Assembly: GCA_039024915.1 (NCBI GenBank)
Contig: JBCCPK010000002.1
Coordinates: forward strand, 434,001 to 498,000
DNA from: Pseudomonadota bacterium
GTDB taxonomy: Bacteria; Pseudomonadota; Alphaproteobacteria; Rhizobiales; MH13
Direction of reading: 5' to 3'
DNA length: 64,000 nucleotides
Numbering within the stretch: position 1 is the stretch's first letter; each line of letters begins with the position of its first letter. Both the position numbers and the translations under genes were made by a program. Shown in pieces: positions 37,943 through 47,988 of this stretch. Under the pieces are notes generated by a model that did not search any database, was not told the origin of the DNA, and saw only the letters and a program-made list of their open reading frames with translations.

Positions 37943-39367
37943 TCACTGAGCCGCAACTGCTGTCGCCGGGTCACCAACGCCATGGTAATCAGCTGAAAGC
38001 GGAGCAAGGCCCGCCGCCTGCATCGCGCGGGTCTGCTTGTCGACTAACTCGAAGCGGTCGAAATCTGCGATCTCTTTCTGGAAAAGCTGATAGAAGTTGA
38101 GCTCTGATCGCAGGTGAAGGAACACGCCTCCCAAGCCGATCGCAGCGCGGTCCATGAAGACAAACTCGCGCGGTATCTTCACCGGGCCAAGCCTTTGTAG
38201 CTCCTTACGAACCATGATCGCCTGCTCGCGGCCATACTCCGTTGCGTTAATACCATCGGCCACCGCACGGACCTTATCCTCAAGCAAAGGCGCATTGATG
38301 AAACGCGCCCAAATGTTGAGGACGTCACGAAGCTCTTTTGTCAGGTTTTCAAAGCCCCACAGTTCGTAGGCGTGAACGATCTGGTCTTCGTCGTCGTTCA
38401 TCAGCCCCTCATTGAGGTCGAGGACACCTTGAACGAAGCGTGCGGGAAACTTGCGAATGCAGCCATAGTCCAGCAGGTTGATGCCCTGCGGTTCGCCTTC
38501 TTCGCGAAACACCATGTAATTGCCAAGGTGCGGGTCGCCATGAATCACGCCGATATGTGCAAAGGGCTTCCACCAAGCGTGGAAGATGGCCGTTGAGAGC
38601 CGGTTTCGAACTTCCAGGCTAGCGTCTTTGAAGTTGAGGATCTTCTCGCCATCGAGCCATTCGAGTGTCAGCAGCCGTGACGTTGACAGCTCATCGACCA
38701 CGCCGGGCACGCGCACCAACGCATCAGTTTGACCAAAATAATTGCGGTAGAGGCGCGCGTGGGAGGCCTCCAACTCGTAGTCGAGCTCTTCCTGAAGTCG
38801 CTCGGCGATCTCCAACTTCATGGCAGACGCATCGACAGCCCCATCGACACGTTTGAACATGGAAAACATGAAATCGAGCTGTTTCAGGTCGGCAGCAACG
38901 GCGGACGCCATATCGGGATATTGAAGCTTCACCGCGAGTGAAGCACCATCATGGCTTGTTGCCTTGTGCACCTGACCCAGAGAAGCCGCAGCCGTCGGCG
39001 CATGCTCGAAGCTGCCGAACTTCGACTGCCAATCTGCGCCAAGCTCGGCCCGCATCCTGCGCTTGACGAACGCCCAGCCCATGGGGGGAGCCTCGGACTG
39101 AAGCTTCTGCAACTCTGCCGCATATTCGGCGGGTACAGCGTCCGGGATCGTCGAGATCAGCTGGGCGACCTTCATCAACGGACCCTTTAGCCCGCCTAAG
39201 GCATCGGCGAGCGCCTCCGCGTCAGCAGAGTTAACCTTCGCGCCACCGAACAGGCGCCGACGTGCCATCGTGGCAGCGACACCGCCAACGGAAGTTCCAA
39301 CTTGCGCGTACCGCCCTAACCGCCGTGAAAAACGATTGCGCTCTGCGTCTGTCTGATTGTCCGCCAT
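37943..39367 (-). CDS. ABC1/UbiB-family kinase-like protein
   Basis: A 474-residue ABC1 (AarF/UbiB/Coq8) atypical kinase-like protein. The family-specific KxGQ-type region reads LKGPLMKVAQLISTIPDAVP (with KVAQ), the Ala-rich loop AAASLGQVHKA, the nucleotide-binding Lys in AVKLQYPDMASAV, the catalytic-loop equivalent IHGDPHLGNYMV and the metal-binding LLDYGCIRKFP. Family members support ubiquinone synthesis or lipid homeostasis. It lies 54 bases after pepF on the same strand. Confidence 0.88.
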   Translation of the reverse strand: MADNQTDAERNRFSRRLGRYAQVGTSVGGVAATMARRRLFGGAKVNSADAEALADALGGLKGPLMKVAQLISTIPDAVPAEYAAELQKLQSEAPPMGWAFVKRRMRAELGADWQSKFGSFEHAPTAAASLGQVHKATSHDGASLAVKLQYPDMASAVAADLKQLDFMFSMFKRVDGAVDASAMKLEIAERLQEELDYELEASHARLYRNYFGQTDALVRVPGVVDELSTSRLLTLEWLDGEKILNFKDASLEVRNRLSTAIFHAWWKPFAHIGVIHGDPHLGNYMVFREEGEPQGINLLDYGCIRKFPARFVQGVLDLNEGLMNDDEDQIVHAYELWGFENLTKELRDVLNIWARFINAPLLEDKVRAVADGINATEYGREQAIMVRKELQRLGPVKIPREFVFMDRAAIGLGGVFLHLRSELNFYQLFQKEIADFDRFELVDKQTRAMQAAGLAPLSADYHGVGDPATAVAAQ

Positions 39368-39421
39368 AAGCTCTTTTCTATGCTTGGGAAGCTTCCTGTA
39401 CGCACAGATAGGCTTGGAGGT

Positions 39422-41215
39422 TTAGCTCTCAAGCGCTTCAAGCTCGTCAATGAACCCGGAGATCACATTGAGACCTGCCTGCCAGAAGTTGGGATCGCGG
39501 GCATCGAGGCCAAATGGCTTGAGCAGTTCGGAGTAAGGTTTCGAGCCGCCAGCACGGAGCAGATCGAGATAGTGCTCGGTAAAGCCTTCATGTGCGTTCT
39601 CGTATCGGGCGTAAAGCGCGTTTACGAGGCAATCACCAAAAGCGTAGGCGTACACATAAAACGGCGCATGAATGAAGTGGCCGATATAGGTCCAGAACGG
39701 GCGATAGCCCTCGTCGAAGCGGATCGCATCTCCCAAGCTTTCATGTTGAACCGAAATCCAAAGATCGCACAATTGCTCTGACGTCAGTTCGCCCTCTTTT
39801 CGAGCGACGTGCACCTTGCGTTCGAAGGTGTAGAAAGCGATCTGCCGGATAACCGTGTTGATCATATCCTCGACTTTGCCTGCAAGCAGCGCTTTGCGTT
39901 TTGCAGGATCCCGCGTCTGGGCCAACACCGAGCGGAAAGTCAGCATCTCACCGAACACGCTCGCCGTTTCTGCCAGCGTCAGTGGCGTCTGCGCCATCAG
40001 CGCCCCTTGCCCGCCGGCGAGAACCTGGTGGACGCCATGTCCCAACTCGTGCGCAAGGGTCATCACGTCGCGGGTGCGACCTTGATAATTCAAAAGGATG
40101 TAAGGATGCGCACTGGGGACCGTTGGATGGGAAAAGGCGCCTGGAGACTTACCTTCGCGCGATGGGGCATCGATCCAGTGTTCATCGAAAAAGCGTTTAC
40201 CGATATCGGCCATTTGCGGCGAGAAATCTGCATACGCGTCGAGCACGATGCTCTTAGCATCGTTCCAATGGACAAGCGACTTATCGGTATTCGGTAACGG
40301 GGCGTTGCGATCCCAATAGTCAATCGCCTGCGCGCCCATCCACTTTGCCTTAAGTGCGTAATACCGATGGGACAGTCTCGGGAAGCTCGCGCGCACCGCG
40401 TCTACAAGCGCATCAACCACTTCACCTTCAACGCGGTTGGCCAAATGACGGCTGTCCGCAACGTCCGAGAAGCCCCGCCAACGATCGGAAATCTCCTTGT
40501 CCTTCGCCAGGACGTTGGTGATCAAGGTGAAAGTTCGCAGATGCTCGCCTAAGGTTGTCCCAAGGGCTTGCGCGGCCGATTTCCTGCGCGCGGGGTCATT
40601 GTCCTGCAAAAGCGAGAGTGCTGGCTCCAGCGACAAAGCCTGACCATCAACCTCAAAGCGCAATGCAGCAATCGTCTCATCAAAGAGGCGGTTCCAAGCA
40701 GACCGACCGGTGACCGACTTCTCATGAAAAAGCTGCTCAAGCTTATCGTCCAGCTGAAAAGGCTTTTCACGCAGCGTATCGTCAATCCAAGGCTTGTAAG
40801 CCTTAAGTTCCGGGGCGCTGTAGCCTGCCTCCAGCGCATCAGGATCGAGCGCGGTCAGCTCAAGGGTAAAAAAGACGAGATGCGAGGTCGCGGTGGTCAG
40901 CTTCTCCTGAACGTCACCGAAAAATTTCGCGCGCGCCGGATCGGTCGTGTTTTCAGAGTAAACCAGGCCGGCAAAGGAATAGAGGCGGCCGAGCAGCTCA
41001 TCGAGCGCTTCATACCGCGCCACAACAGACGCAAGGACAGCACCGCCCTCGTTCAGCTTGGCGGCCAGCGTACCTTTGTGATCGCGTTCGAAGACCTGCG
41101 CATCGTTCAGCGCTTTGCGCAAATCACGCGCCACTTCGGGAGAATCGATGCCCGGGTACAGGGCAGACAAGTCCCAATTGGGCAGCGATCCAAGGTCAGT
41201 TTTGGCGGCAGACAT
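39422..41215 (-). CDS. pepF: oligoendopeptidase F (M3 family)
   Basis: A 597-residue zinc metallopeptidase with the M3 family motif MTLAHELGHGVHQVLAG (HExxH reads HELGH) and the third-ligand region SVFGEMLTF. It carries the PepF/M3B layout, with the N-terminal oligopeptidase F domain from about residue 110 onward (YSENTTDPARAKFFGDVQEK) and the C-terminal YVYAYAFGDCLVNALYARYE. It degrades cytoplasmic oligopeptides. It is divergent from the NtrC-type regulator. Confidence 0.93.
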   Translation of the reverse strand: MSAAKTDLGSLPNWDLSALYPGIDSPEVARDLRKALNDAQVFERDHKGTLAAKLNEGGAVLASVVARYEALDELLGRLYSFAGLVYSENTTDPARAKFFGDVQEKLTTATSHLVFFTLELTALDPDALEAGYSAPELKAYKPWIDDTLREKPFQLDDKLEQLFHEKSVTGRSAWNRLFDETIAALRFEVDGQALSLEPALSLLQDNDPARRKSAAQALGTTLGEHLRTFTLITNVLAKDKEISDRWRGFSDVADSRHLANRVEGEVVDALVDAVRASFPRLSHRYYALKAKWMGAQAIDYWDRNAPLPNTDKSLVHWNDAKSIVLDAYADFSPQMADIGKRFFDEHWIDAPSREGKSPGAFSHPTVPSAHPYILLNYQGRTRDVMTLAHELGHGVHQVLAGGQGALMAQTPLTLAETASVFGEMLTFRSVLAQTRDPAKRKALLAGKVEDMINTVIRQIAFYTFERKVHVARKEGELTSEQLCDLWISVQHESLGDAIRFDEGYRPFWTYIGHFIHAPFYVYAYAFGDCLVNALYARYENAHEGFTEHYLDLLRAGGSKPYSELLKPFGLDARDPNFWQAGLNVISGFIDELEALES

Positions 41216-41445
41216 TGATGCGTTTCCCTCATAAATGTCGCTAGAGCTAGTTTGATGCTACGGGTAATCGTGGCCCAACCGGCGCGCAACCCCAGGCCGG
41301 ACAAAGTCAGCCGCGCTGACAGCGACAAATGCTCGCTGATATGCTTAATCGCCCGTTTACCCTATCCCGCGATGATGTCCGATAACGAGACAGCCCGGGT
41401 CATGGCGTTTCCGCCAGAGCCCTACGATTGCGTGGAGATGTATGC

Positions 41446-43053
41446 GTGAGCTCGCGTTCCCAAGTTCTGATTGTTGATGATGACCCCGTTCAGAGACGCC
41501 TTTTAGAGGCAGCGGTAAGTCGGCTGGGGCACACGCCGATAGCAGTGGAAGGCGGTGACGCCGCTCTGGAACTTCTGGCAAGTGGTCAGGGTCGTGCGGT
41601 TCGCGCAGTTCTTCTGGATCTAATGATGCCCGACACAGACGGGATGGCGGTTCTTGGTGCTCTCAAGGAACGACAGAATCAGGTCCCGGTGATCGTTCAA
41701 ACCTCGAAAGGTTCAATCGACACTGTTGTTTCGGCCATGCGCGAGGGCGCAACGGACTTTATTGTGAAGCCAGTCGCGCCGGAACGGCTTCGCGTGTGCC
41801 TATCAAACGCGCTTAAAATGAGCGCCCTCGAAGATACGGTTGGCCAACTCAAACGGCGAATCGAAGGCCGCCTGACGGTTACCGACATCATCACGCGGTC
41901 CGCCTCGATGAAGAGGGTCGTCCAACTCGCCGAGCGAGCTGCCAAGTCACAGATACCAATCCTGATTGAAGGTGAGTCGGGTGTCGGTAAGGAAATGGTG
42001 GCTCATGCCATCAAGGGCTCAAGCCAGAGGCGCAACAAACCGCTCGTCACCGTGAACTGTGGCGCGATACCGGAGAAACTGGTCGAATCGGTACTATTCG
42101 GTCACGAGAAAGGCGCGTTCACCGGCGCCAACGAAAAGCACGTTGGAAGATTTGCCGAAGCGCATGGTGGCACGCTGTTCCTCGATGAAATTGGAGAGCT
42201 GCCACTTGAGGTGCAAGTCAAACTTCTCCGAACCCTGCAGAACGGCGAGGTAGACCCTGTTGGCGCAAAAGCGCCGGTACGCGCTGACTTCAGGTTGATT
42301 TCCGCGACAAATCGCTCGCTGACAGAACTTGCGCGCGAGGGGCTGTTTCGCGAAGACCTGTACTATCGCTTGAATGTGTTTCCTATTTGGATCCCACCTC
42401 TGCGCGAACGTCTTGATGACTTGCCGCACCTGGTCGAACACTTCATCGTTCGGTTTGCCGCCGAAGAAGGCAAACGTCACCTCAAAGGCATCTCCCACGA
42501 TGCCATGCAGATGCTCCTACAGTACACATGGCCTGGAAATATCCGCCAACTTGAAAATGCAATCTTCCGTGCAGTTGTCCTGTGCGATCAGGACTCGCTC
42601 TCGCCAGCGGACTTTCCCCAGATCCGAGCGCTGACAGAAGGCCGCGAAGGTTTGCTCGTATCTGAAACCCAGCCCACAGCCGGTGGCAAGGTGATTGCGT
42701 TCGATGCCTCGAGAGCAGGCGCAAACGGCAGGCAGGCTGATCAGAACGTCGTCGGCGAAGCCGTCATCGGATCAATCGACGCGAGTTTTGGTGCAAATGA
42801 TTACGGCGTCGTTGATCTGACCAATGGCAAAGGCAATCCCCGAAGCCTGGCAGACCTCGAAGAGCGCGCCATTCGCTTCGCCGTCGGCCATCTGGGTGGC
42901 CATATGAGCGATGTCGCGCGGCATTTGGGCATCGGTCGTTCAACGCTCTACCGGAAACTTGCTGACTATCAGATCGACCCGGCAGACCCGACTGGTACCG
43001 ATAGCAGGACAAGGGATGCCCAATCCGAGGCGAGCCAGGCGGCGCAGCGCTAA
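41446..43053 (+). CDS. sigma-54-dependent response regulator (NtrC family)
   Basis: A 535-residue regulator with three domains. The receiver domain (1-120) has VLIVDDDPVQRRLL, phosphoacceptor Asp in AVLLDLMMPDTDG and the Lys in DFIVKPVAPERL. The AAA+ domain has Walker A GESGVGKEMVAHAI, the sigma-54 contact loop GAFTGAN, Walker B GGTLFLDEIGELP and the arginine region FREDLYYRLNVFPI. A Fis-type HTH ends it (VARHLGIGRSTLYRKLADYQ). I start at GTG 41446, with GGAG eight bases before. No sensor kinase is adjacent, so its signal is unknown. Confidence 0.93.
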   Translation: MSSRSQVLIVDDDPVQRRLLEAAVSRLGHTPIAVEGGDAALELLASGQGRAVRAVLLDLMMPDTDGMAVLGALKERQNQVPVIVQTSKGSIDTVVSAMREGATDFIVKPVAPERLRVCLSNALKMSALEDTVGQLKRRIEGRLTVTDIITRSASMKRVVQLAERAAKSQIPILIEGESGVGKEMVAHAIKGSSQRRNKPLVTVNCGAIPEKLVESVLFGHEKGAFTGANEKHVGRFAEAHGGTLFLDEIGELPLEVQVKLLRTLQNGEVDPVGAKAPVRADFRLISATNRSLTELAREGLFREDLYYRLNVFPIWIPPLRERLDDLPHLVEHFIVRFAAEEGKRHLKGISHDAMQMLLQYTWPGNIRQLENAIFRAVVLCDQDSLSPADFPQIRALTEGREGLLVSETQPTAGGKVIAFDASRAGANGRQADQNVVGEAVIGSIDASFGANDYGVVDLTNGKGNPRSLADLEERAIRFAVGHLGGHMSDVARHLGIGRSTLYRKLADYQIDPADPTGTDSRTRDAQSEASQAAQR

Positions 43054-43183
43054 TCGTTTGTCATATTTTGGTTGGAAGTGTGTTTCTGAGCATCTTTCGT
43101 GAGTTAGCGCGATCTGCCAAACACGCACTAACTGTGGCGAAGCTCAAGAGAAGCTGGCGCCAAACCTATCGAGAGGGCGCCTC

Positions 43184-45175
43184 ATGCGCAGGTTTGTTAG
43201 CAGCAGAAGACCATCGAAACCGGGCGTCTCACGTGGCGTAGTATGCCTCCTGGCAACGACAGTGCTTGCGGCGGGTGCACTGCAAACAAAGCTGGCAAGT
43301 GCACAGACTGCCCTTCCCGCCATTGATCTTGAATGCGAAATCAGTCCTGCCTGCGCCGCCGGAACGCGTGCGGTCGCACGGATTGTCGATCCTCAACAAA
43401 CTAGCATCCGCAACGATCAGGTAGACAGCATTCCTGCGCGCGGGAATGTCATCCCCGCGCCCTCACAAGCCCGCACAGATCGTATCTCGGCTCCTGAACC
43501 CTCAGTCGAGACAGCAGCAGTGGACGTTGCGGCCTTGCAAGCGCGCGATGCCCGTATGTTGGCGACACTTACCCGGCAACTGATTGAGCATCATGTTACC
43601 CAGGGTTTGGGGAATGATGGTGAGACGACCGCGGCTGAGCGAGAGGCTGCCGAAGCCTTTTACGCGGCGCGCGCCTTTCAACCGCTTTTCCTGGAAGCCG
43701 GCGCGCTAAACGCTCGCGGTACGGCGATTATTGGAGTTTTTACGTCGGCTGATGAATACGGCTTAGAGCCGGCCGATTTTGTGAACCCGGCGTTCCTCGA
43801 AGAAGGCGAGCAGACCGGTGATGCGGCCAAGGCCGCCCTCGCAGACATCAACATGGCCTTGTGGGCCCTTCGCTATGCACGCCATGCACAGACAGGGCGT
43901 GTAAACCCCGCAACAATAAGCGCGGACATCACGTTGGACCGAAATCTCGTCGATCCGGGTACCGTTTTGCCCGCCCTCGTCGACGCGTCAGATACCGCAG
44001 AAGCGCTGCTAGGTTTTCATCCCCAACATGATCAGTTCCGCGCGCTGCGGCTTCGCTTGGCCGAATTGCGCTCTGAGAGCGCAGACGAGCAGTACATTGC
44101 GATCCCAGAAGGCGGAACCTTGCGTGTCGGAGATCGAGATGACCGCGTGCCGTTACTTCGCGAGCGCCTTGGCGTTCCAGCACCCGAAGCATCATCAGAA
44201 GAGATTTCGCGTACGGGAGAAGCGCAGCTTGTTCTCGCATCCTCTCTACCGGATGAAACGGGCGCCGAGGGCGCAGCAAACGCACCCGATGTGCTGGTGT
44301 TCGACGAGGCTCTTGATCGCGCCGTTCGCGACTTTCAGGCGTCGCACAACCTCGTTACCGACGGCATAGTTGGGCCTGCTACCTTCTCTGCACTGAATGC
44401 CAAGTCGGGCGACTTGGTTCCTCACATCATTGCAAATATGGAGCGCTGGCGTTGGATGCCACGCGAGCTGGGGCGCTTTCACGTCCTCGCCAATGTACCA
44501 GAGTACCGATTGTGGGTGATGCAGGATGGTGAAAGCATCTTCACGACGCGAACCATTGTGGGACGAAACCGCCACCGAACAGCGATTTTTTCCGATGAGA
44601 TGGAATATCTGGCCGTCAATCCGTACTGGAATGTGCCCAGTTCGATTACGCGCAGTGAGTTGCTGCCAAACATCCTAGCCAATCCAGGTTATCTGCCGGC
44701 GCGCAACTACGAGGTGCTCTACAACGGGCGTGTCATTGATCCCTATGCAGTCAATTGGCAGGCTGTGGCAGACGGCGCAGGCTCACCCAGGATTCGCCAG
44801 CGACCAGGTCCACGCAACGCGCTGGGCGAAATCAAATTCATGTTCCCCAACCAGCACGCCATATACTTCCATGATACACCATCTCGAGGCCTTTTTGGCC
44901 GGGATCGGCGTTCCTTTTCGCATGGGTGCGTCCGGGTGCAGGATCCGTGGGCGTTCGCGGAAGCTCTGCTGGAGAACGAACCCGATTGGAACTTGGCGCG
45001 GCTGCGTTCGCTCAAAGGGCCGCGTGAGCGCACGATGCTTCTTGATCAACACATCCCGGTGCACATCACCTATTTCACAGCGCGTGTGGATGATGATGGA
45101 GATCTGATCATGTCGAACGACCTGTACGGCCACCATGGACGCGTCTTGGCGGCTCTTGGTCTGGATAACTCGTGA
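43184..45175 (+). CDS. L,D-transpeptidase (YcbB-like) with PG-binding domain
   Basis: A 663-residue exported peptidoglycan cross-linking enzyme. A signal peptide (GVVCLLATTVLAAGALQTKL) is followed by a disordered stretch, the YcbB/LdtD scaffold domain, a peptidoglycan-binding repeat (VRDFQASHNLVTDGIVGPATF, around residue 380-400) and the YkuD domain with the catalytic SFSHGCVRVQDP (Cys in SHGCVRV, His before). It makes 3-3 cross-links between peptide stems. The DUF882 peptidase-like gene follows, an envelope pair often seen in Hyphomicrobiales. Confidence 0.92.
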   Translation: MRRFVSSRRPSKPGVSRGVVCLLATTVLAAGALQTKLASAQTALPAIDLECEISPACAAGTRAVARIVDPQQTSIRNDQVDSIPARGNVIPAPSQARTDRISAPEPSVETAAVDVAALQARDARMLATLTRQLIEHHVTQGLGNDGETTAAEREAAEAFYAARAFQPLFLEAGALNARGTAIIGVFTSADEYGLEPADFVNPAFLEEGEQTGDAAKAALADINMALWALRYARHAQTGRVNPATISADITLDRNLVDPGTVLPALVDASDTAEALLGFHPQHDQFRALRLRLAELRSESADEQYIAIPEGGTLRVGDRDDRVPLLRERLGVPAPEASSEEISRTGEAQLVLASSLPDETGAEGAANAPDVLVFDEALDRAVRDFQASHNLVTDGIVGPATFSALNAKSGDLVPHIIANMERWRWMPRELGRFHVLANVPEYRLWVMQDGESIFTTRTIVGRNRHRTAIFSDEMEYLAVNPYWNVPSSITRSELLPNILANPGYLPARNYEVLYNGRVIDPYAVNWQAVADGAGSPRIRQRPGPRNALGEIKFMFPNQHAIYFHDTPSRGLFGRDRRSFSHGCVRVQDPWAFAEALLENEPDWNLARLRSLKGPRERTMLLDQHIPVHITYFTARVDDDGDLIMSNDLYGHHGRVLAALGLDNS

Positions 45176-45223
45176 TCGTGGCCAATCGGCCCTCGGTTTC
45201 CGCTGGCGCCATTTGGTAAAAAA

Positions 45224-45248
45224 GGGTTAACCCGTAACCATCTTTTAA
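45224..45248 (+). promoter_or_regulatory. CtrA-like box before DUF882 gene
   Basis: The 309-base gap 45176-45484 holds GGGTTAACCC (perfect palindrome, 45224-45233) directly followed by GTAA-CCATCTT-TTAA (45234-45248), one mismatch from the CtrA consensus TTAA-N7-TTAA. The rest of the gap shows no ORF or strong hairpin. CtrA control is inferred from the motif only. Confidence 0.4.
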
Positions 45249-45484
45249 CCCAAAAGCTGCATCGTAGCGGGCGGTGACGTAGAGCTAACGGTTCGTGCCC
45301 CAATTTTAACAACTTTGCAGCATCGGACAAATGATGCGTTTCTCAAGCGCTTCGGCAACAGTTTGAGTTTGAGATGCGCAAGAGAGTTATGTGGCACCTG
45401 GGACTGTTGTATCAGAACACTTGGTATGGTCGCTGAACTCGTATTGGGCTGGCGGCAATTTCGGGCAAGCAGCTGATAGACAGT

Positions 45485-47503
45485 GTGCGCCTAATCGGGC
45501 CGAAGGCAATGGGCTCGAGTGAGGGTAATTTGGACGGCGTAGGTAAAGCGGCAGCAGCAGCGCGATCGGGTGGTAGGCTGTGCAATCTATCCACCCTCGT
45601 TTCGTGTGCTTTTCTCCTGCCTCTCGCCATCATGCTGCTTTTCCCGTCAGCAGCGGAAGCCCAAAACCGCACCCTGACCCTCTACAACACCCACACCCAT
45701 GAGCGCCTTACCGTTACCTACAAACGCAATGGCCGCTTTGTTCAGGGAGGGTTAGATCAGCTCAACCGCTTTTTGCGGGACTGGCGCCGTGATGAAGTTA
45801 CGCGGATCGATCCCGATCTGTTCGACATCGTCTGGAACGTGTACCGCGAAGTTGGGGCCTCGCAACCGATCCACGTTGTCTCTGCTTACCGCTCACCGGC
45901 AACCAATAACATGCTTCGGCGGCGATCATCTGGCGTGGCGCGCAACTCGCAGCACACGCAGGGCCGCGCGATGGACTTCTTTATCCCCGGCGTAAGCGCG
46001 GCCGCCATCCGCGCTGCGGGCTTGCGACAGCAGCAGGGCGGGGTCGGCTACTACCCGCGCTCAAACACACCGTTTGTCCATCTCGATACAGGCACAGTGA
46101 GAATGTGGCCCCGCATGACCCGGTCGCAGCTCGCGCGGGTGTTCCCTGACGGGCGCACCATCCATGTTCCAGCTGACGGACGTCCTATGGCTGGCTTTGA
46201 ACAGGCGCAACGGGATCTCCAGCGCGGGGGACGCAGTTCGACGCGTTCAACGGTTCAAGTTGCTTCGTCGGCAAGCCCCGAAGACGCCAGTGCCGTGGTT
46301 CTTCCAACGGCGCAAGGCGATGACGGCGACGGGAATATTTTCGCGGGCCTGTTCGGTGGGGGCCGTGAAAGCGAACCCGCGGCAGCGCCTGCCCCACGGG
46401 CTGCAGCCCAGCCTTCGCAGGTCGAAGCCGCACCCGCACGACCAGAACGCAGAGCGCCGTTTGCCGCACCGGCACCGGTGCTTCCGCCAAACGCGGTCGT
46501 GCTGACCGCAGAAGCAGACACGCCTCCCTCAGAGCAGGAAACCGAACTTGCAGCGGTCGACATTCCACCACCCCCTGTTCCGGCTCCAACTATTGATCAG
46601 ATACAGATTGCCGCTGCTGCGGCAGCTCAGCCACCGGTAACGATTGCGGCAGCGGAAGAGCAGGCTTTCCCAGTACAACAGGCATCAACCCAGGATCGGT
46701 TTGGCGCTATCGACTCTACTTTTGCCGCTGCCCAGGATGCACAAACGCCACTTCCCAGCGCTTCTCAGCTACCGCCAATCACCAGGGCTCAGCAAATAGC
46801 TCAGACGGTTGCGGCTCCCGGACAGATTGCCGCCCTCATCGAAGCGCGTTTTGCCGAGCAAAGAGCGATGGACGCCAGCCTTCGCGGTCAAGTTCAATCC
46901 GCTCTACGCGCCAGCACTTTGGCTGGTGATCAGCCAGGTGCTCCCCAAACGCTGGCAGCCGAGGCTCCTTTACAGCCCACGGACATTGCGGCAGCGCCTC
47001 GCATCATACCGCCCGCTCCAACACCGGTTGAACGATCACAGCCAACTGAAGCTCCGATCGCGGTTGCTGCGGCACCGCAGCCTCCGGCTTCACCGACATC
47101 ATTAGCATCGGCCTTCACCGCGGTTTCAAACCAACAATCGGCTGGCCAGGACGCCATCGATGCTCTCGCCCGTGCTTCGCAAGCCAGTATTGCCGCTCCC
47201 AGCGCCACATCTTTGGCCAATGCTCCGGGCCTCAACGGCACCGGTGTTTCACAGATTGTGACCGGCTCAGCGCCGGCACGTCCCGTAGGCTTGCTGCATC
47301 CACTTTCGGAGCCAGCAACCGCATCGCTGGCGAAGAACTCAATTCGTGGCCAGGCGCACGCCGGCCTAGTTCCGCCTTCGGATGTTCTGAACCTGACGCC
47401 GGCAGTGCTACGCAATGCCGGTTTCCAACCAACCCGTCCGTTCGGCGCCCGGTCGGATCGTTTCGAGCCGCAAGGTCTCACCTCGACGTTCAACGGGCGG
47501 TAG
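45485..47503 (+). CDS. DUF882 (peptidase M15-like) protein with long Ala/Pro-rich tail
   Basis: A 672-residue exported protein. After a signal sequence (SCAFLLPLAIMLLFPSAAEA) comes a 160-residue DUF882/YcbK-type zinc domain: VSAYRSPATNNMLRRRSSGV, SQHTQGRAMDFFIPG with metal His and Asp, and FVHLDTGTVRMWPRM. This resembles D-Ala-D-Ala carboxypeptidases of M15. The remaining 450 residues are low-complexity Ala/Pro/Gln-rich without a recognised domain. The start is uncertain: GTG 45485 or ATG 45509. The preceding L,D-transpeptidase suggests cell-wall work. Confidence 0.85.
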   Translation: MRLIGPKAMGSSEGNLDGVGKAAAAARSGGRLCNLSTLVSCAFLLPLAIMLLFPSAAEAQNRTLTLYNTHTHERLTVTYKRNGRFVQGGLDQLNRFLRDWRRDEVTRIDPDLFDIVWNVYREVGASQPIHVVSAYRSPATNNMLRRRSSGVARNSQHTQGRAMDFFIPGVSAAAIRAAGLRQQQGGVGYYPRSNTPFVHLDTGTVRMWPRMTRSQLARVFPDGRTIHVPADGRPMAGFEQAQRDLQRGGRSSTRSTVQVASSASPEDASAVVLPTAQGDDGDGNIFAGLFGGGRESEPAAAPAPRAAAQPSQVEAAPARPERRAPFAAPAPVLPPNAVVLTAEADTPPSEQETELAAVDIPPPPVPAPTIDQIQIAAAAAAQPPVTIAAAEEQAFPVQQASTQDRFGAIDSTFAAAQDAQTPLPSASQLPPITRAQQIAQTVAAPGQIAALIEARFAEQRAMDASLRGQVQSALRASTLAGDQPGAPQTLAAEAPLQPTDIAAAPRIIPPAPTPVERSQPTEAPIAVAAAPQPPASPTSLASAFTAVSNQQSAGQDAIDALARASQASIAAPSATSLANAPGLNGTGVSQIVTGSAPARPVGLLHPLSEPATASLAKNSIRGQAHAGLVPPSDVLNLTPAVLRNAGFQPTRPFGARSDRFEPQGLTSTFNGR

Positions 47504-47529
47504 ATGCAGTTCCGCCCGTGTCCGTGGAG

Positions 47530-47802
47530 CTAGTCTTGGTCGTTCTCAGGTGCCACAACGGCGGCACCTCCTAAGGCGCCCAAATAGAGGTCGAGCAGCG
47601 CCTCTTGCTCCTGTCGCTCGGCCTGGTCCTGCTTTCGAATCCTGACCACCTGCCGCAAAACCTTGGTATCGTAGCCGTTGGCCTTCGCCTCGCCGTAAAC
47701 ATCTTTGATGTCATTGGCGATCGCCTTTTTTTCTTCCTCAAGCCGTTCGATCCGCTCGATGAGCGCTCGAAGCTGACCAGCTGCAACAGCCGTGTCGGCC
47801 AT
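47530..47802 (-). CDS. gapR: nucleoid-associated protein GapR (DUF2312)
   Basis: A 90-residue protein, [20 protein letters not shown], then [20 protein letters not shown] and [18 protein letters not shown], the DUF2312/UPF0335 pattern. In Caulobacter this is GapR, which clamps overtwisted DNA ahead of replication and transcription and stimulates topoisomerases. I start at 47802; the open frame begins seven codons earlier. It converges with the DUF882 gene, 26 bases apart. Confidence 0.92.
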   Translation of the reverse strand: MADTAVAAGQLRALIERIERLEEEKKAIANDIKDVYGEAKANGYDTKVLRQVVRIRKQDQAERQEQEALLDLYLGALGGAAVVAPENDQD

Positions 47803-47988
47803 GGAAATCTCCTCGGTATGCATGAAGGTGTCGGGCAGCTAGCAGAAGCTGCGCAGCGCGAGGTGAGTGCTAGCGGTCTGAACCCAAGCAGGTCAAGCTG
47901 GCCCGCAGCCCCCAATGCGGAAAGCCTCGAGGATTGTGGGGACAATCGTGATCTTAGCACCGCCACTCAAAGGCATGCCGGGCGTTCT

